Origin: Bactrocera neohumeralis
Lineage: Eukaryota > Arthropoda > Insecta > Diptera > Tephritidae
Assembly (NCBI RefSeq): GCF_024586455.1
Contig: NC_065921.1
Coordinates: 26,664,635 to 26,728,634, forward strand
Direction of reading: 5' to 3'
Length of the DNA: 64,000 nucleotides
The first letter of the stretch is position 1. Each line of letters opens with the position of its first letter. Position numbers and translations under genes: made by a program. Below, piece by piece: positions 22,717 to 33,940 of this stretch. The notes under the pieces were generated by a model. That model searched no databases. It was not told the DNA's origin and saw nothing but the letters and a program-made list of their open reading frames with translations.

Positions 22717-23105
22717 ATCGAACGAGTGTTTTAGCTCGTTGGTCGGTATGGCTGCCAGTATACCAGTGTAAGCCTTTTGTATGACCTCTACGTCTGCATA
22801 ACGCTTTCCTTTCATAGGCAAATGCATTTTTCCGAAAAGGACGAAGTTCCAAGGTGCCATATCAAGTGAATACGGGGAGTTCTCAATGGTTAAAATGTGA
22901 TCTTTGGTCTAATAGTCGTCCTTCGAATGTTGGATTCTGAGCAATTTTTGGTCGTCAGTCAATTTGTGCGGAACAAACCGTGCACATACCTTTCGTAAGT
23001 CCAAATGTTCGGTCAAAATGCAATAAATCGATGTTTTGGAGATGTTCAATTCCATTTCCATGAATTTCAATGATGATTTCTTCACGTTTGTTGCAAGCTC
23101 TAGTA
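22713..23105 (-). pseudogene. mariner transposase relic, opposite strand
   Basis: The minus strand reads KTSIYCILTEHL, LRKVCARFVPHKLTDDQKLL and then, after a deletion, NSPYSLDMAPWNFVLFGKMH, LPMKGKRYADVEVIQKAYTG and ELKHSF. These are the helix-turn-helix end and the third-aspartate region of a mariner related to the one at 12.4-13.4 kb. The middle is missing. It abuts the preceding mariner relic within a few bases, in convergent orientation. Confidence 0.8.
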
Positions 23106-24155
23106 TAAAAAGAAACGAGAGCGTTCAACGGGCGGCGCTCATCAGCATGTGTGGTGCACTAAGGTCCACCCAGTCATGACACTTGAGGCCATCTTGCACA
23201 TATTGCCCGCTGACCCTCTCGGAAATCGTCACACACTTTGGCTTCAAAAGGTATCACTTGGATCATGAAGTCACCAAATTGCACTCTGGCAGCTCCTTCT
23301 CTGGCCATATTGGGTCGGAAGAAGCCATTGGAGGAGAGGCGCATTGAGCTTCTTTACGGATGATTTAAAACTTGCCGGGAAGGTTGGTGGCGGTTCAGAA
23401 GCTCTATTGCAGTGTTTTCTAAGCCGAGGTTGCAGCCATTGAGGAAGAAGTAGATTTACTGCTCCGAAGTGCAGCCTCCTTCAGAGAAGTGACCATCCAC
23501 ACAGATATCAGAGCGGCGATACTAGCCTTGAACTTATTAGCAGTGCGTTCAGGGCTGGTCAAGGAGTACCTAACCTCCTTACTAATAGCATCGAGTGTCT
23601 TTGTGATAAGATTGGTATGGGTCCCAGGTCACAGCCGAATAACAGGAAATTGTAAATCTAATGAGCTAGCAAGGAAGGGCACCCTAGAACCACTAGCGCT
23701 GGACCACCATCGGTACATGTCCCAAAAGCCTTTGGCCTCAAGATCGATCGCAAGAGATTGAGTGATCTCTTTGCCCTTTGAGAGGCTGGCCTCTCCTTAG
23801 TTGTGGGGCTTTTAACAGGCCACTGCCCTATTGGCGTTCATGCTGTAAGGCTGGGAATCCTACCAGATGCCAACTGCGGAAACTGTATGGAAAAAAATGA
23901 GGTGGAAACAATTCAACACTGTCCCGCGTTTGGGAGGTCAGCACTTAAACGCTTGGGAGCGCATACCTTTAGACATCCCAACGAGCTGGCGGGAATGGAA
24001 GTTAAGCGTCTGTACAAATTTGTATTTGGCTACTAAGCGTTTGCTAATTTATAAGTTTGAACACAACAGTTCTTCTTTTCAATAGCTTCAGAAAGGATTA
24101 AATATAGCGGTCAACTTACGATCTCTCAAGATCAGCCATCAAACCTAACCTAACT
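23106..24155 (+). mobile_element. Jockey-like non-LTR retrotransposon, 3' third
   Basis: In order: NESVQRAALISMCGALRSTP, the end of the reverse transcriptase thumb region; TDDLKLAGKVGGGS, the RNase H start; FREVTIHTDIRAAI, with the RNase H aspartate where SDS is usual; RLVWVPGHSRITGNCKSNEL, the WVPGH...GN block; GHCPIGVHAVRLGI; and the zinc-finger-like C..C...E..ETIQHC tail. The 3' end is CAAACCTAACCTAACTT. Frameshifts at about 23330, 23400 and 23930 inactivate it. It is 5' truncated like most non-LTR insertions. The copy at 42.8-43.95 kb is the same family. Confidence 0.85.
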
Positions 24156-25819
24156 TATGGTAAGTTTTATTAGAAAGTGGCAAAAAAAGACCACACTATT
24201 CCACCTATTAATATGATTAGTTTCAACAATTATAGATCTTTCAAAAATTATCTACCCCGGTCAAGTTTGTGGTCACCGATTTTGGGTTCAAAGCCAGACG
24301 TTTCGATATTGTCCAACTAGTAACATTCAGTAACGTGGTCAATACTAGTTTATTGGTCTAATCAATTTGGCAACTCCTCTCTACTTAACAATTTTCCTTT
24401 TCAATACTTGCATTTTTACATAGTTGAAGAAGTCGATTTCAAAAGCAAAAATCAGAACTGAAGACTTTAAATTTAAGTTTTCGCTTGCAATAGCCACCAA
24501 GCAACCAAGTTCAACGTTAGTAAACTGAACAGACTTTTCCCTCCAGCCGGTACCTTTCAACTTTTTCCACTACACTTGCCATCGGAGACACACATACACG
24601 CACACAGGCATGTATACGTGTGCAATAAGCTGCCACAATTTCGTATGAAAGATCTAACTACTAGCATAAGTACTTAAGTGGGTCACATTCTTCCGAGAAG
24701 TATGAGGAAAATTCCTCGAAAAAACACCGAGACAATGCCGCTTACAGAAAAAGAAAGTCGCTGACATAGCTATGCACATAAATACGCTATATATGTATAT
24801 GCATACAATACTCAATGTGTGTGTAGTTGTATGTGCTTGTAGTGGCGTATTTATTGTCACTCGTGTTCTACTAAACTTTGGCACTTGCGCCAACTTCGTC
24901 GACTCATGTTACATAGTTACATATGTTGCCATGTTGCTTTGTATGTGTGTGTGTATGTATGTTTATGTTTGCAATTCCCATGCTCATTTTTAACCTGCTC
25001 AGTTTTCAAAGTAATTTATGTGCATGTGTGCGGGTATTTATGTCTGTTTGTTGGTTTCTGTCCATGTGGTGGTGTATCGGTGGCCCACTGCGCCTTGAAT
25101 TAAAAGTTTATTCTAGTTGTCATAGCAAATTTCTTTCACAACAACACGACGCCGCACATATGCACTAGCGCGAGTATATTAACTCTCCAGAGATCAACTA
25201 CATGCATCAAGTTTTCTGTGTGTGTGTGTAGTTGCAACTATTTCCGTTAACACTTTTGCTTTATATTTCAACGTATTTTATAGTTGTGTGTGTGTGTGAG
25301 CGTTGAATTTTAGAGTTTGCTGCGTTGTTGTATGTTGTGTGTCGCGTTTAGCGCTTAACATGACTTAGCTGTGGAGCGATTCCTTTGTCAAGTCGCTGCT
25401 TCGCTTGCTGCTGCTGTTGAAAATGTTGTGAAAAATTTGCAAAATTTCCGATCGATGTCTCAAAAACTAAAGGAATAGTTCGCGTATTTAGAGACCGACG
25501 GCTAAATCAACTCAGCTCATCCCGCTGATCATTTATACTACATATACCTCACATGCTTTGTAGGTTCTCCTACGTAGCTTTCAGGATGTAACAAATCCAA
25601 GCCACGAGATGGCAAACTAAATATACCCTATGGAGGATATACAAATATTTGATAATGATCATCTATGTCTTTATGTATATACATTTTTTTTTTTATATTC
25701 AAAACTTTCTTTAAAGCTGTCACTTAAAGAGTCGTGAAATTTCCGAAAATTATTTCTCCGAAGTACTTCAGATTCCACACAACAGATCATAACGGATGAT
25801 CCAAGTAGCGGTACTTTTT
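24156..25819. other. Background DNA with TG/CA microsatellites
   Basis: CA tracts at 24588-24610, TGTGTGTATGTATG at 24945-24965, and (TG)n at 25216-25230 and 25286-25300. Cys/Val-rich frames in this zone are repeat artefacts. No gene recognised. Confidence 0.5.
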
Positions 25820-26882
25820 TCAACAATAGCCTTTTTTGACAGATCACGTGTGACCGTGTGTAGCTGTCATTATATTTTTGTTAAGTATTGTCTGGTATTT
25901 CAACATGGAAAGACTTACGCCTGAACAACGTTTACAAATCATTCGACTTCAATACAAAAATTCACGTTTTGTAAAGAATGTGTTCACCCTTCTTATGGTC
26001 AATATAATTAGGCTACTGAGTATACACGAATCATCACAATTCATTATTGGATAATATTAGTCCGAATATACCACGTCCACTGCGCATCGAAAAAAATGTA
26101 GCAGCTGTAGCTGACAGCATACACGATGACCGTGGAGAGTCGATTCGGCGCCAATCTCAGAAATACTGACATATGGAACGACTTGACGCATTTTACGTCG
26201 AGATCTTAAATTAAGGGCGTATAAAATACAGCTTGTGCAAGAACTGAAGTCGCTCGACCTTCCCAAGTGACGTCGCTTTGATTTATGGGCTCTGAAAAGT
26301 TTCAAGAAGAACCGAAGTTTTCGATCTAAATTTTATTCAACGATGAAGCAAATTTCTAGCTCAGTGGGTATGTAAACAAGCTAAAGTGCCACATTTGGGA
26401 TGAAGAGCAGCCTGAAGAGATTCAATAGCTGCCATTTCGTCCAGAAAAAACAACGGTGTGGTTTGTAGGCCAGTGCAACCATTGGACCGTACTACTTCAA
26501 AAATTATGACGGTGAGAACATGATAGCCGACTATTTGATGCTTGAAATTGATCTTGATCTGATTGATCAACAAGACGGCGCCATTTCCCACACATCGCAG
26601 CAATCAATGGATTTATTGCGAGAACACTTCGGTAACAGATATTTTCACGTTTTGTGTCGATCTATTGGCCACCAAAATCGTGTGATATCACACCGTTAGA
26701 CTTTTTCCAGTGGAGACAGGTAACGGCCAAAGTCTATGGGAGCAATCACGCTTCGGTTCGGGCCTTGGAGCAAAACATCACGCATGTCATTCGCCAGTTA
26801 CTAGTCGAAGTGCTCGAACGAGTCAATAAAAATTAGACTCAACGGAGGGACCATCTGTGAAGTAGCCGCGAATGCCAAATAA
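25820..26882 (+). pseudogene. IS630/Tc1-mariner superfamily transposase relic
   Basis: The start at 25905 reads MERLTPEQRLQIIRLQYKNS, the N-terminal helix-turn-helix of a dipteran IS630-like transposase. Later phrases are RAYKIQLVQELKSLD, WALKSFKKNRSF, IGPYYFKNYDGENMIADYL, QQDGAISHTSQQSMDLLREH (second aspartate block), the WPPKSCDITPLDF block, and LEQNITHVIRQL near the end. At least ten stops or frameshifts. Terminal repeats are not clear. Relatives lie at 27.06, 31.9, 40.0, 49.4 and 52.6 kb. Confidence 0.8.
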
Positions 26883-27063
26883 TGTTCTTTCGATTGATAA
26901 GGCACACAAATATTTAAATGTAGTCAGACGTTTTATTTTTTTATGTTAAATAATCAACAACTTAAATCGCTGCTAAACATACCCCACCTAATACAAAAGT
27001 CACGCAATTGCATTTTTTGTTTTTACTCTCAGCTTCTATTAAAGCTCTGTGGCTTATCTCGAA

Positions 27064-28142
27064 CTACAAGGTGGCGCAAAAAAAACCTTCCTTTGATTCT
27101 GCTTGTAGATTATTTTTACTTGGTCTTTTAAATTTTTTTACATCAGTTGACTTACAGTTGATTGTCATTTGAGCCCTTTCTATGGCATTTTGCATCAATT
27201 TGGCCAGAAATTCCGGCGAGAGGTCCTCACATTCTTGACGGACATTGTCTTTAAGAGCTGCAAGAGTCTGAGGCTTGTTGATATAAACCCGCGACTTCAA
27301 AAAGCCCCAAAAAAGGGTCTGGAGCGGTCAAATCAGTCGATTAGGCGCCCAGGAAATTCATCACGTGCAGTGTGTGGCGTTGCACCGTCCTGTTGGAACC
27401 ACATGTTTTCCAATCTCAAATCATCGAGGTGCGGCAAAAAGGAACTCGTTGATGATTGCTCTGTAGCGCTCACCACTCACAGTAACCGTTTTGCCCGCGA
27501 CGTCTTCGAAGAAAAAAGGTCCGATGACTCCTCCAGCGAAAACAACACACCATACAGTGACTTTGAGCGAGTGTAATGGCTCTTCGTAGGTTACACGCGT
27601 ATTTTCAGTGCCCCAGAAGCGTAAATTTTGCTTATTTACGTACCCGCTAAGATGGAAATGGGCCTCATCACTCATGATTACTTTTGATCAAAAATCATCT
27701 TCCTCTTGTTGATGAATAAGGATGGCTTGAGCGTATGTTAGATGCGATTGGCGGTCAGCAGCTAAGAGCTGGTGCACCCTCTGGACTTTGTACGGAAACA
27801 TCTTTAAATCTTGTACCAAAATTCGCTGTAAACACCGTTGACTGATACCTATTTGCGTGGCACGTCATCTGGTCAATGTCGACGGCGCTTCCATGACATC
27901 CTCGCCAACAGCAGCAATATTCTCTGCAGAACGGCTACTTCGGGGTCTTCCACGCCTGACAGTATCTCGTGTTGTGCCAGTCTCTTCGAGGCGAGCGGCT
28001 AAACGTCGCTGTGTTTCACCAGTAGGCGTCGGAGGCCAGGAAATCTGCGACGAAATTCACGTTGTGCCAAAGTCACCGACCGATTTTTGGTCAAATAAAT
28101 AGTCACCAATAACCCGAGTTCTGGAGCAGTGTAGCCTACCAT
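27064..28142 (-). pseudogene. IS630-like transposase, nearly full length
   Basis: The start ATG at 28140-28142 gives MVGYTAPELGLLVTIYLTKN and a helix-turn-helix. Further in are GRPRSSRSAENIAAVGEDV, FPYKVQRVHQLL and MSDEAHFHLSGYVNKQNLRF (first aspartate). They are followed by WCVVFAGGVIGPFFFEDVAG, QQDGATPHTARDEF (second aspartate) and NKPQTLAALKDNV. A deletion and frame breaks at about 27300-27440 remove the WPPRSCDLTPLDF block, and another break lies near 28040. This is the best preserved copy of this superfamily here. The plus-strand end reads GGTGGCGCAAAAAAAACC at 27071. Confidence 0.85.
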
Positions 28143-29029
28143 TGTTTAATTACGTGTATTTCGCATGTGTTTACTATACAAATGTCAAAACAAAACTGAC
28201 ATTTGAGGTCAATTGCAAAATTTATAGCATCCTCTGATAGGAGGATTACTTTTGCGCCAACAGATCTATCAGTTACTGCTGCTTCTGACGCTTTTTCCTT
28301 AAGACATTACCAATTCTCTCATTGCTCACAATATATCTCATCTTCCATTAGATCAGATGTTAGATCAATGAGTTCATTACCAAAACTATGATTCGAAAAC
28401 AACTCAAATCTCTTTGTAATTTTCTCACTAATTTCAAGTACGACAAGTTGACTTCGATAAAACCGAGCAAGTGGTTAGCTTATTTTTACTAGCCATTAAA
28501 TATCTATACAATTATACCAGTTTATCGTATTATACCAGTTGTCTGTTCGATCCAACCCATTGGTATAAATAATTAATAATATTTTATCGTTAATTTTGAA
28601 TATATAACAACAAATACAACTTTCCAAACTTTAAAATATTTTGCATACTTAAAGTCTTTAAAAATATCCCTTCTCTTTAAAGTTTTAAAAAGTCGCTTTT
28701 TATTAAACCTTTCTGACAATAATACCGCCCCTTCGTTGTAAGCGCATTGCTTTCTTTATTTTCTATTGTTAAATGTCAACAGCTGCGTCGCTGTAATCCA
28801 ATGTATTTACGATATCAAAAGCGAACAGCACAGCAAGAAGAAGATGAGAAAAAAAGCGCATATAACAAATAATATAATAACTGCAACAAAAGAACTTCGA
28901 AGAAAGGCGAAATCAAAATATATTGTTTTCATAGATACGCTATGCAGTTTGCACTACAGTATTAGGGGTGTGCATTTTTACATGAATTTTTATACACTAA
29001 ATAGCTGTTTGGCGTGTATTAAGCTTGCG
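28143..29029. other. AT-rich background DNA
   Basis: Nothing recognised. A plus-strand frame at 28766-29116 is Lys-rich and runs into repeat family A at its 3' end, so it is not called. Confidence 0.4.
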
Positions 29030-29650
29030 ACGATCTGTGTAAGATCCAAAAGGAAGTGTCAGAAACCCCATAAAGTATATGTATATATAAATGATAAGAA
29101 CGACGAGCTAAGTTGACTTAGCCATGTCCCATTGTAGGTCTGTATAAACGCGAAGCAGTCCCTCAGTTTTAGATATAACGGTCTAAAAATTTACACACGT
29201 CCTTGCCTTGCCAAAAAGCTGATCATTTGTCAAAACCACCTATATCGGATCAATATATCATATAGCTACCATATAAAGTGTAGGGAAAACTTTGTTATTT
29301 GAAAATATATTTTCACGAGGTTTGACACATATTATTGACTAAATCAAAGTTATAATCTCCGAACAAATTGTTAAAGATCGTACTACTATAGCATACAGCT
29401 ACCATGCAAGCTAGGTAATAAAAACTATTTCCTTGTATGAAAATATTTCTTCTTTGTCGAGGTATCTCTACGAAACTTGGCAAGGCTTATTGTCAATGAA
29501 ATTGGTATATTCTTCAAACAAACAATTCAGATCGGATCACAATAGCATATGGTTTCCACATAAATGGAATCGAAATCTCAAATCCTTGTACGAAAATTTT
29601 TTCATTTGACAAGGTATCTTCACGAGATTTCATACATTAAGTTACCTTAA
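29030..29650 (+). repeat. Dispersed repeat family A
   Basis: AAACCCCATAAAGTATATG, GACGAGCTAAGTTGACTTAG, CAGTCCCTCAGTTTTAGATA and ACACGTCCTTG, then three internal modules (TATATCGGATCAATATATC near 29248; CGTACTACTATAGCATACAG near 29380; CGGATCACAATAGCATATGG near 29534). The 5' palindrome and 3' tail are absent. Confidence 0.75.
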
Positions 29651-30369
29651 TACTGTAGCATACAAATTTATTGATATTTGTGAAGTAATTTCTTGTTTTA
29701 TTCATGTTTTTCAAAGCTTTTCAACACCCCTAATAATGTAGATACAGATCGATGAATATACACGTCAATGCTTACAGCTCGAATCTCGAATATGAAAGAA
29801 GTGCAGCAGTGTGTGTTGTGCAGAGATCTCAGCTCATTCAACCGTTATTTGTACGTATGTGCAGTAGCTGTATTAACAATGGTCAGCGATTACTTGAGTT
29901 GGGAAAAATATGTTTTCAATTACACCAAAGGTATTACTAGAGCAAATTACTTACTTAAAGACAGGCAAGTTGTGAATATAGTTTTGTTGTTTTAGTTTTG
30001 CAACAATTTAAAATTTATTTTAAGCAAAGATCAGGGTTGCATTTTAAAATAACTTTAAATATCAAATAGCGAAATATTTTGATGGCTCGAAAGAAACCAT
30101 CAGAGATAGTTGTGTTTTATACCATGTTCACCTTGAGCCACAAACACCAGTTAATTAGCTGCTATCACAAACTGAAACTACAATCTTAAGAATTTTTTAC
30201 AAAGTATCTGGAAGTCTTTCGAAAAACAGCATCCAGGGTTGCATAGGAAACTAAATATCACAACATAATTCCATAGAAGCCTTATCTTCAATAATCAAGA
30301 CATTTAGACATAATAGTATATGGTCATGATAAACCGACTTTAATAAATATGAAAAGAAAGACTACCTCA
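29651..30369. other. Background DNA
   Basis: AT-rich; nothing recognised. Confidence 0.4.
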
Positions 30370-30705
30370 ACGAGGGTTAACCATCCCGTTTAGCTGTACT
30401 CCGGAATTTATACTAATATTACTATTAAATTCATTAATCTTAAAAAGTCTGATAACTTTAGTGGTTAGATTTAGAACCTGATTCACATATAAGGGAATAC
30501 GAATGTGTTCTAAATTGAAATTCAGGGATAATCTCTCTCTGACAATGTATGTCGGTATTTCAAAAATGGGTTGAATCCGACCAATACTTCCCTTTGCTCG
30601 CATATACCTAACATAAAGATTTTCGAATATCCGGCTGACTTCACTCCATGTGATTGTTTGTGAGGTACCTTTATGAAACCGGTGAACCATTTTTCAGTAT
30701 ATGGC
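30370..30705 (+). repeat. Dispersed repeat fragment, family C-like
   Basis: GGTTGAATCCGACCAATACTTCCC followed by CATATACCTAAC resembles the AAATCGGACCACAACCACGCC-type body of family C. Long minus-strand frames here are incidental. Weak call. Confidence 0.35.
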
Positions 30706-30821
30706 ATGATAATAGATAAAATCGTGACGATACTAACCCAACTCCCATATAATACAAATAACGATTTTCGCTTTTCTAAACATTATGCCGAATATGTCGA
30801 TCGGTGTATGAGTTATATATA

Positions 30822-31328
30822 TTGGATAGTCGAAAAAGTCTTTTCGTATCTCTAATCAAACTTCAACTTTTGTTTTAATTTATACTAATAAATAAATAAA
30901 CAAATTCGTTCCATTTTGGTCCACCAATTTTTGCCATTTTTCCGCTAGAGACATTATCCCATCAGTGTAAAGCGAAATTTCGAAACTTCCAGAACGGAAG
31001 CGAGAGAACCATTATTGTGCTACACGAACTCATACAGCTTCGTCTCCATAACAAATTTCATTGGTGGCTTGCGTGACATACTTCCCTTTTTAATACAAAA
31101 TTTTAAAATATAGCGAATTTCTTCATTATTTTCACTCATTTTTGAGCAGCTGTAACTTTTTTTCAACTTCCCCAAATTTAATTTGTTTTTAGTTGAAGGA
31201 AGCTCGAAATCTCACCTTTCCAACACTATAAGGAACGACATAATGTGCTTGGTAGTACTGCAGATATACGACTGCAACGACAACTACAAGTATTGACAAA
31301 ATACGAAAAGACTTTTTAGACTACCCAA
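30822..31328 (-). mobile_element. mariner deletion derivative (MITE-like), second copy
   Basis: TTGGATAGTCGAAAAAGTC at one end and GACTTTTTAGACTACCCAA at the other. The minus strand carries the same truncated N-terminal frame (ENNEEIRYILKF) and the same jump to LAEKWQKLVDQNGT as the copy at 13740-14265. It is 507 bases. The right target TA is mutated to AA. Confidence 0.85.
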
Positions 31329-31930
31329 AAGTACATATGTAGTATGTTTATATAAAATTGCTTGCATTCCGATCTTCTGATTGACATTTTAACTGTGAGT
31401 TATTTCCCTGGCTTTGAATCCTGCAAGTTTCATGAAATGTTCGGTTGCACCCGAACTTAGCCCTTTCTTACTTGTTCGTTTTGAAATCAAAATTTTCCAC
31501 CATCGCTGCATCGCTAGTTATCACATTGTATATACGACTGCAGCGCTTCTGCAATAGCTGTCAAATAACCGCTAACACGTCAACACAATAGAGCTGAGTG
31601 GGTCAGTCAGCTTAAACGAGTTGTTGATCAAATGCAGCTGGTCGCATTATTTTCCGTATGATTGGCAGTGGTGTAAATGTAGATAAATATCTGCATTTGT
31701 GTATATTTTTGAGGCTATTACATACATACTTGTATGTATAGAGGTTGTGTGAATATGTAAGTTTTGAATTTATGATATTATCCTATTTTATAATTGACCG
31801 TTATAGTTAGTTAGAAATATATCGATAAAATCAATTCAATGCATTTTTAAACATCAACATTTATGGAAGTTCACGTTCTTTGGTGGCTACTGTATAATAA
31901 ATAATCATCTTTTCAGAAGAGGGCTTAATG
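31329..31930. other. Background with the 3' end of repeat family C
   Basis: 31425-31477 is the conserved end of a dispersed family, with hairpin GTTCGGTTGCACCCGAAC and CTTACTTGTT. The remainder is unique and contains CAGCTG at 31636 and 31561-like AGCTG sites. No gene seen. Confidence 0.45.
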
Positions 31931-32400
31931 GCTTCGTCAACAAACAAAAGCGTCGCATTTGGGGCGAATCAAACCTTCGTAAAGTTCAGAAAACGAAATT
32001 GCATCTCCAATAATTTACCATTTGGAGTGAATCGCGGCATCATCGGGTCTTATTTCTTTTGAATCGAGGCAGCGAGTACCGATACCATCAATAGCGAGCG
32101 TTATAACATCATGTTGACATCCATCAAGTAGGTGCGCCGCCTCATCATTCACGTCTAAATATGTCAAATGGCCGCGAAGATCATGCGATCTAATGCCTCT
32201 GGATTAGGAGATTTGGAGCATTTTAAATCAAAGGTTAATACCAATCAACCAGCAACGCTGGAGGAGCTCCAAGACAACGTTCAGCGCACTATAGCCGAAA
32301 TTCCAGCCGATATGCTGCACTGATTCATCGAAAATTGGCGTAAAGAGGTGGAGATATGACTATTTAAATACATAGTTCAAATCATGAATGGTATAAAATT
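31931..32400 (+). pseudogene. IS630-like transposase relic, C-terminal part
   Basis: Begins in the first-aspartate block (FVNKQKRRIWGESNL) and continues with GEDHAI-like remains of the WPPRSCDLTP block. It ends with NAGGAPRQRSAHYSRNSSRY in one frame, equivalent to ATLEELQDNVQRTIAEIPAD in the other. The N-terminal half is absent and several stops are present. Confidence 0.65.
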
Positions 32401-32639
32401 ATATGCATAACAAAAAAAAAAAAAATCAGAGCTCATATTGACCACATTTGAGTGTTTTAATATATTTTAACATCATGTCGTTGATGATGATAGACCCTGT
32501 ACATTAGGCTGGACAAAAAAAATGTTTACTTTTTCTTAAAAACGTTATTTTTTTCCTTAGAAAACCTAGTAACATCGTCCCAAAACAAATAAAAGAGTCC
32601 ACATGCAAGACATTGATTTTGATTGGTCTGTTTGTATAA

Positions 32640-33940
32640 CAAAAATATGCTATATTCATCTGATATCGGTGATTCCGATAAAAGAGCAGCTGATGGGATA
32701 GAACTCGAAAGTTGAAGAGGGAAGCGAGACGCATTTGCAGACAGAAAAAGAGAGAGGCCGAAATGCGTGAGTATGAAGAGCTTAACAAGCTGGCTGACGG
32801 TGGTACTGCTCGACATATCAACGAAAAGATGCGGCAACTAACAGAAGGTTTCAAGACCGAAGCATACTCTTATAAAACCCAAGGAGGTGATCTAAAAAAA
32901 AAATATAACGCCAGGAGAAGGCGAACCCAACCCAATCGATAACGATGGAGAAAACTTTCTATTGCTCGACCATGAAGAAGTTCGAATAGCAATTACCAGC
33001 CCAAAGAACAACAAAGCGGGCCGATGGATTAACGGCCGAGCTATTCAAATACGGCGGCGAAGAACTGATAAGAAGCATGCATCAGCTTCTTTGTAAAATA
33101 TGGTAAAACGAAAGCATACCCCACGGCTGGAATATGACATTGATATCATTGACTTCAGCATTTATTTTTTGCCTTTAGTTCTGCTTTTTCCAGACTGGAT
33201 AAGGATGCGAATCAAATGGGTCTGGTGAACGAGGGCAAGTCGAAATACTGCTGTCATTAAACAAACAGTCGTCACATTCGCGACCAGGCTACCATGTGAC
33301 TGTTGCAAGTCATAACTTCAAAGTCGTAGCTAATTTCATCTATCTTGGAACCAATATTAACAGCAACAACAACTTCAGACTTGAAATCCAACGCAGAATA
33401 ATTCCTGCCAACAGGTGCAGCTTGAAAATTATATAATTACCTACTCAGTTCGAACAAAGACCAAATTCTATAAGTCACTCATTATCTCCGTCCTGCTATA
33501 TGATGTAAAGGCATGAACAATGACAACATCTGATTAATTAACGGTAGGAGTTTTTGAGAAAAAGGTTTTGCGAAAGATCCTTTGCGCGTTGACCACGGTG
33601 AATATCGCATTCGATGGAACGATGAGCTGTATGAAATATATGACGACATTGACATAGTTCAGCGAATTAAAAGACAGCGGCTAGGTCATGTTGTCCGAAG
33701 GGACGAAAACACTTCAGCTCTGAAAATATTCGATGCAATATCCGCCGGGGAAGCAGAGCAAGAGGAAGATCTCCACTTCATTTGGAGAGATTAGGTGAAG
33801 AAGAGCCTTGCTGCACTTGGTATCTCGAATTGGCGCCATACAGCGAAAAGGAGAAACAAGTGGCACGCTGTTGTTAATTCGGCTATAATCGCGTAAGCGG
33901 TGTCTATGCCATTAAAGAAGAGGAAGAATATAGTTTTGTT
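32640..33940 (+). mobile_element. RTE/BovB-like non-LTR element, internally deleted
   Basis: The linker region 32712-32900 has KKREAEMREYEELNKLADGG. 32960-33140 has the start of the reverse transcriptase (TAELFKYGGEELIRSMHQLL, CKIW). Then a deletion removes most of the catalytic domain including YADD. The frame resumes at 33180 with SAFSRLDKDANQMGL and ends with YDDIDIVQRIKRQRLGHVVR at 33640-33700 and NWRHTAKRRNKW. The 3' part overlaps the fragment at 63498-63760. Inactive. Confidence 0.8.

Noticed and set aside
24772..25168. Overlapping Cys/Val-rich ORFs
   Set aside because: They are translations of TG/TATG microsatellites.
28766..29116. 116-codon Lys-rich ORF
   Set aside because: The 3' third is repeat family A and the remainder shows no family; chance frame.
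32496..32520. TTAGGCTGGACAAAAAAAATG as a mariner terminal repeat
   Set aside because: No matching opposite end or transposase next to it; could be chance.
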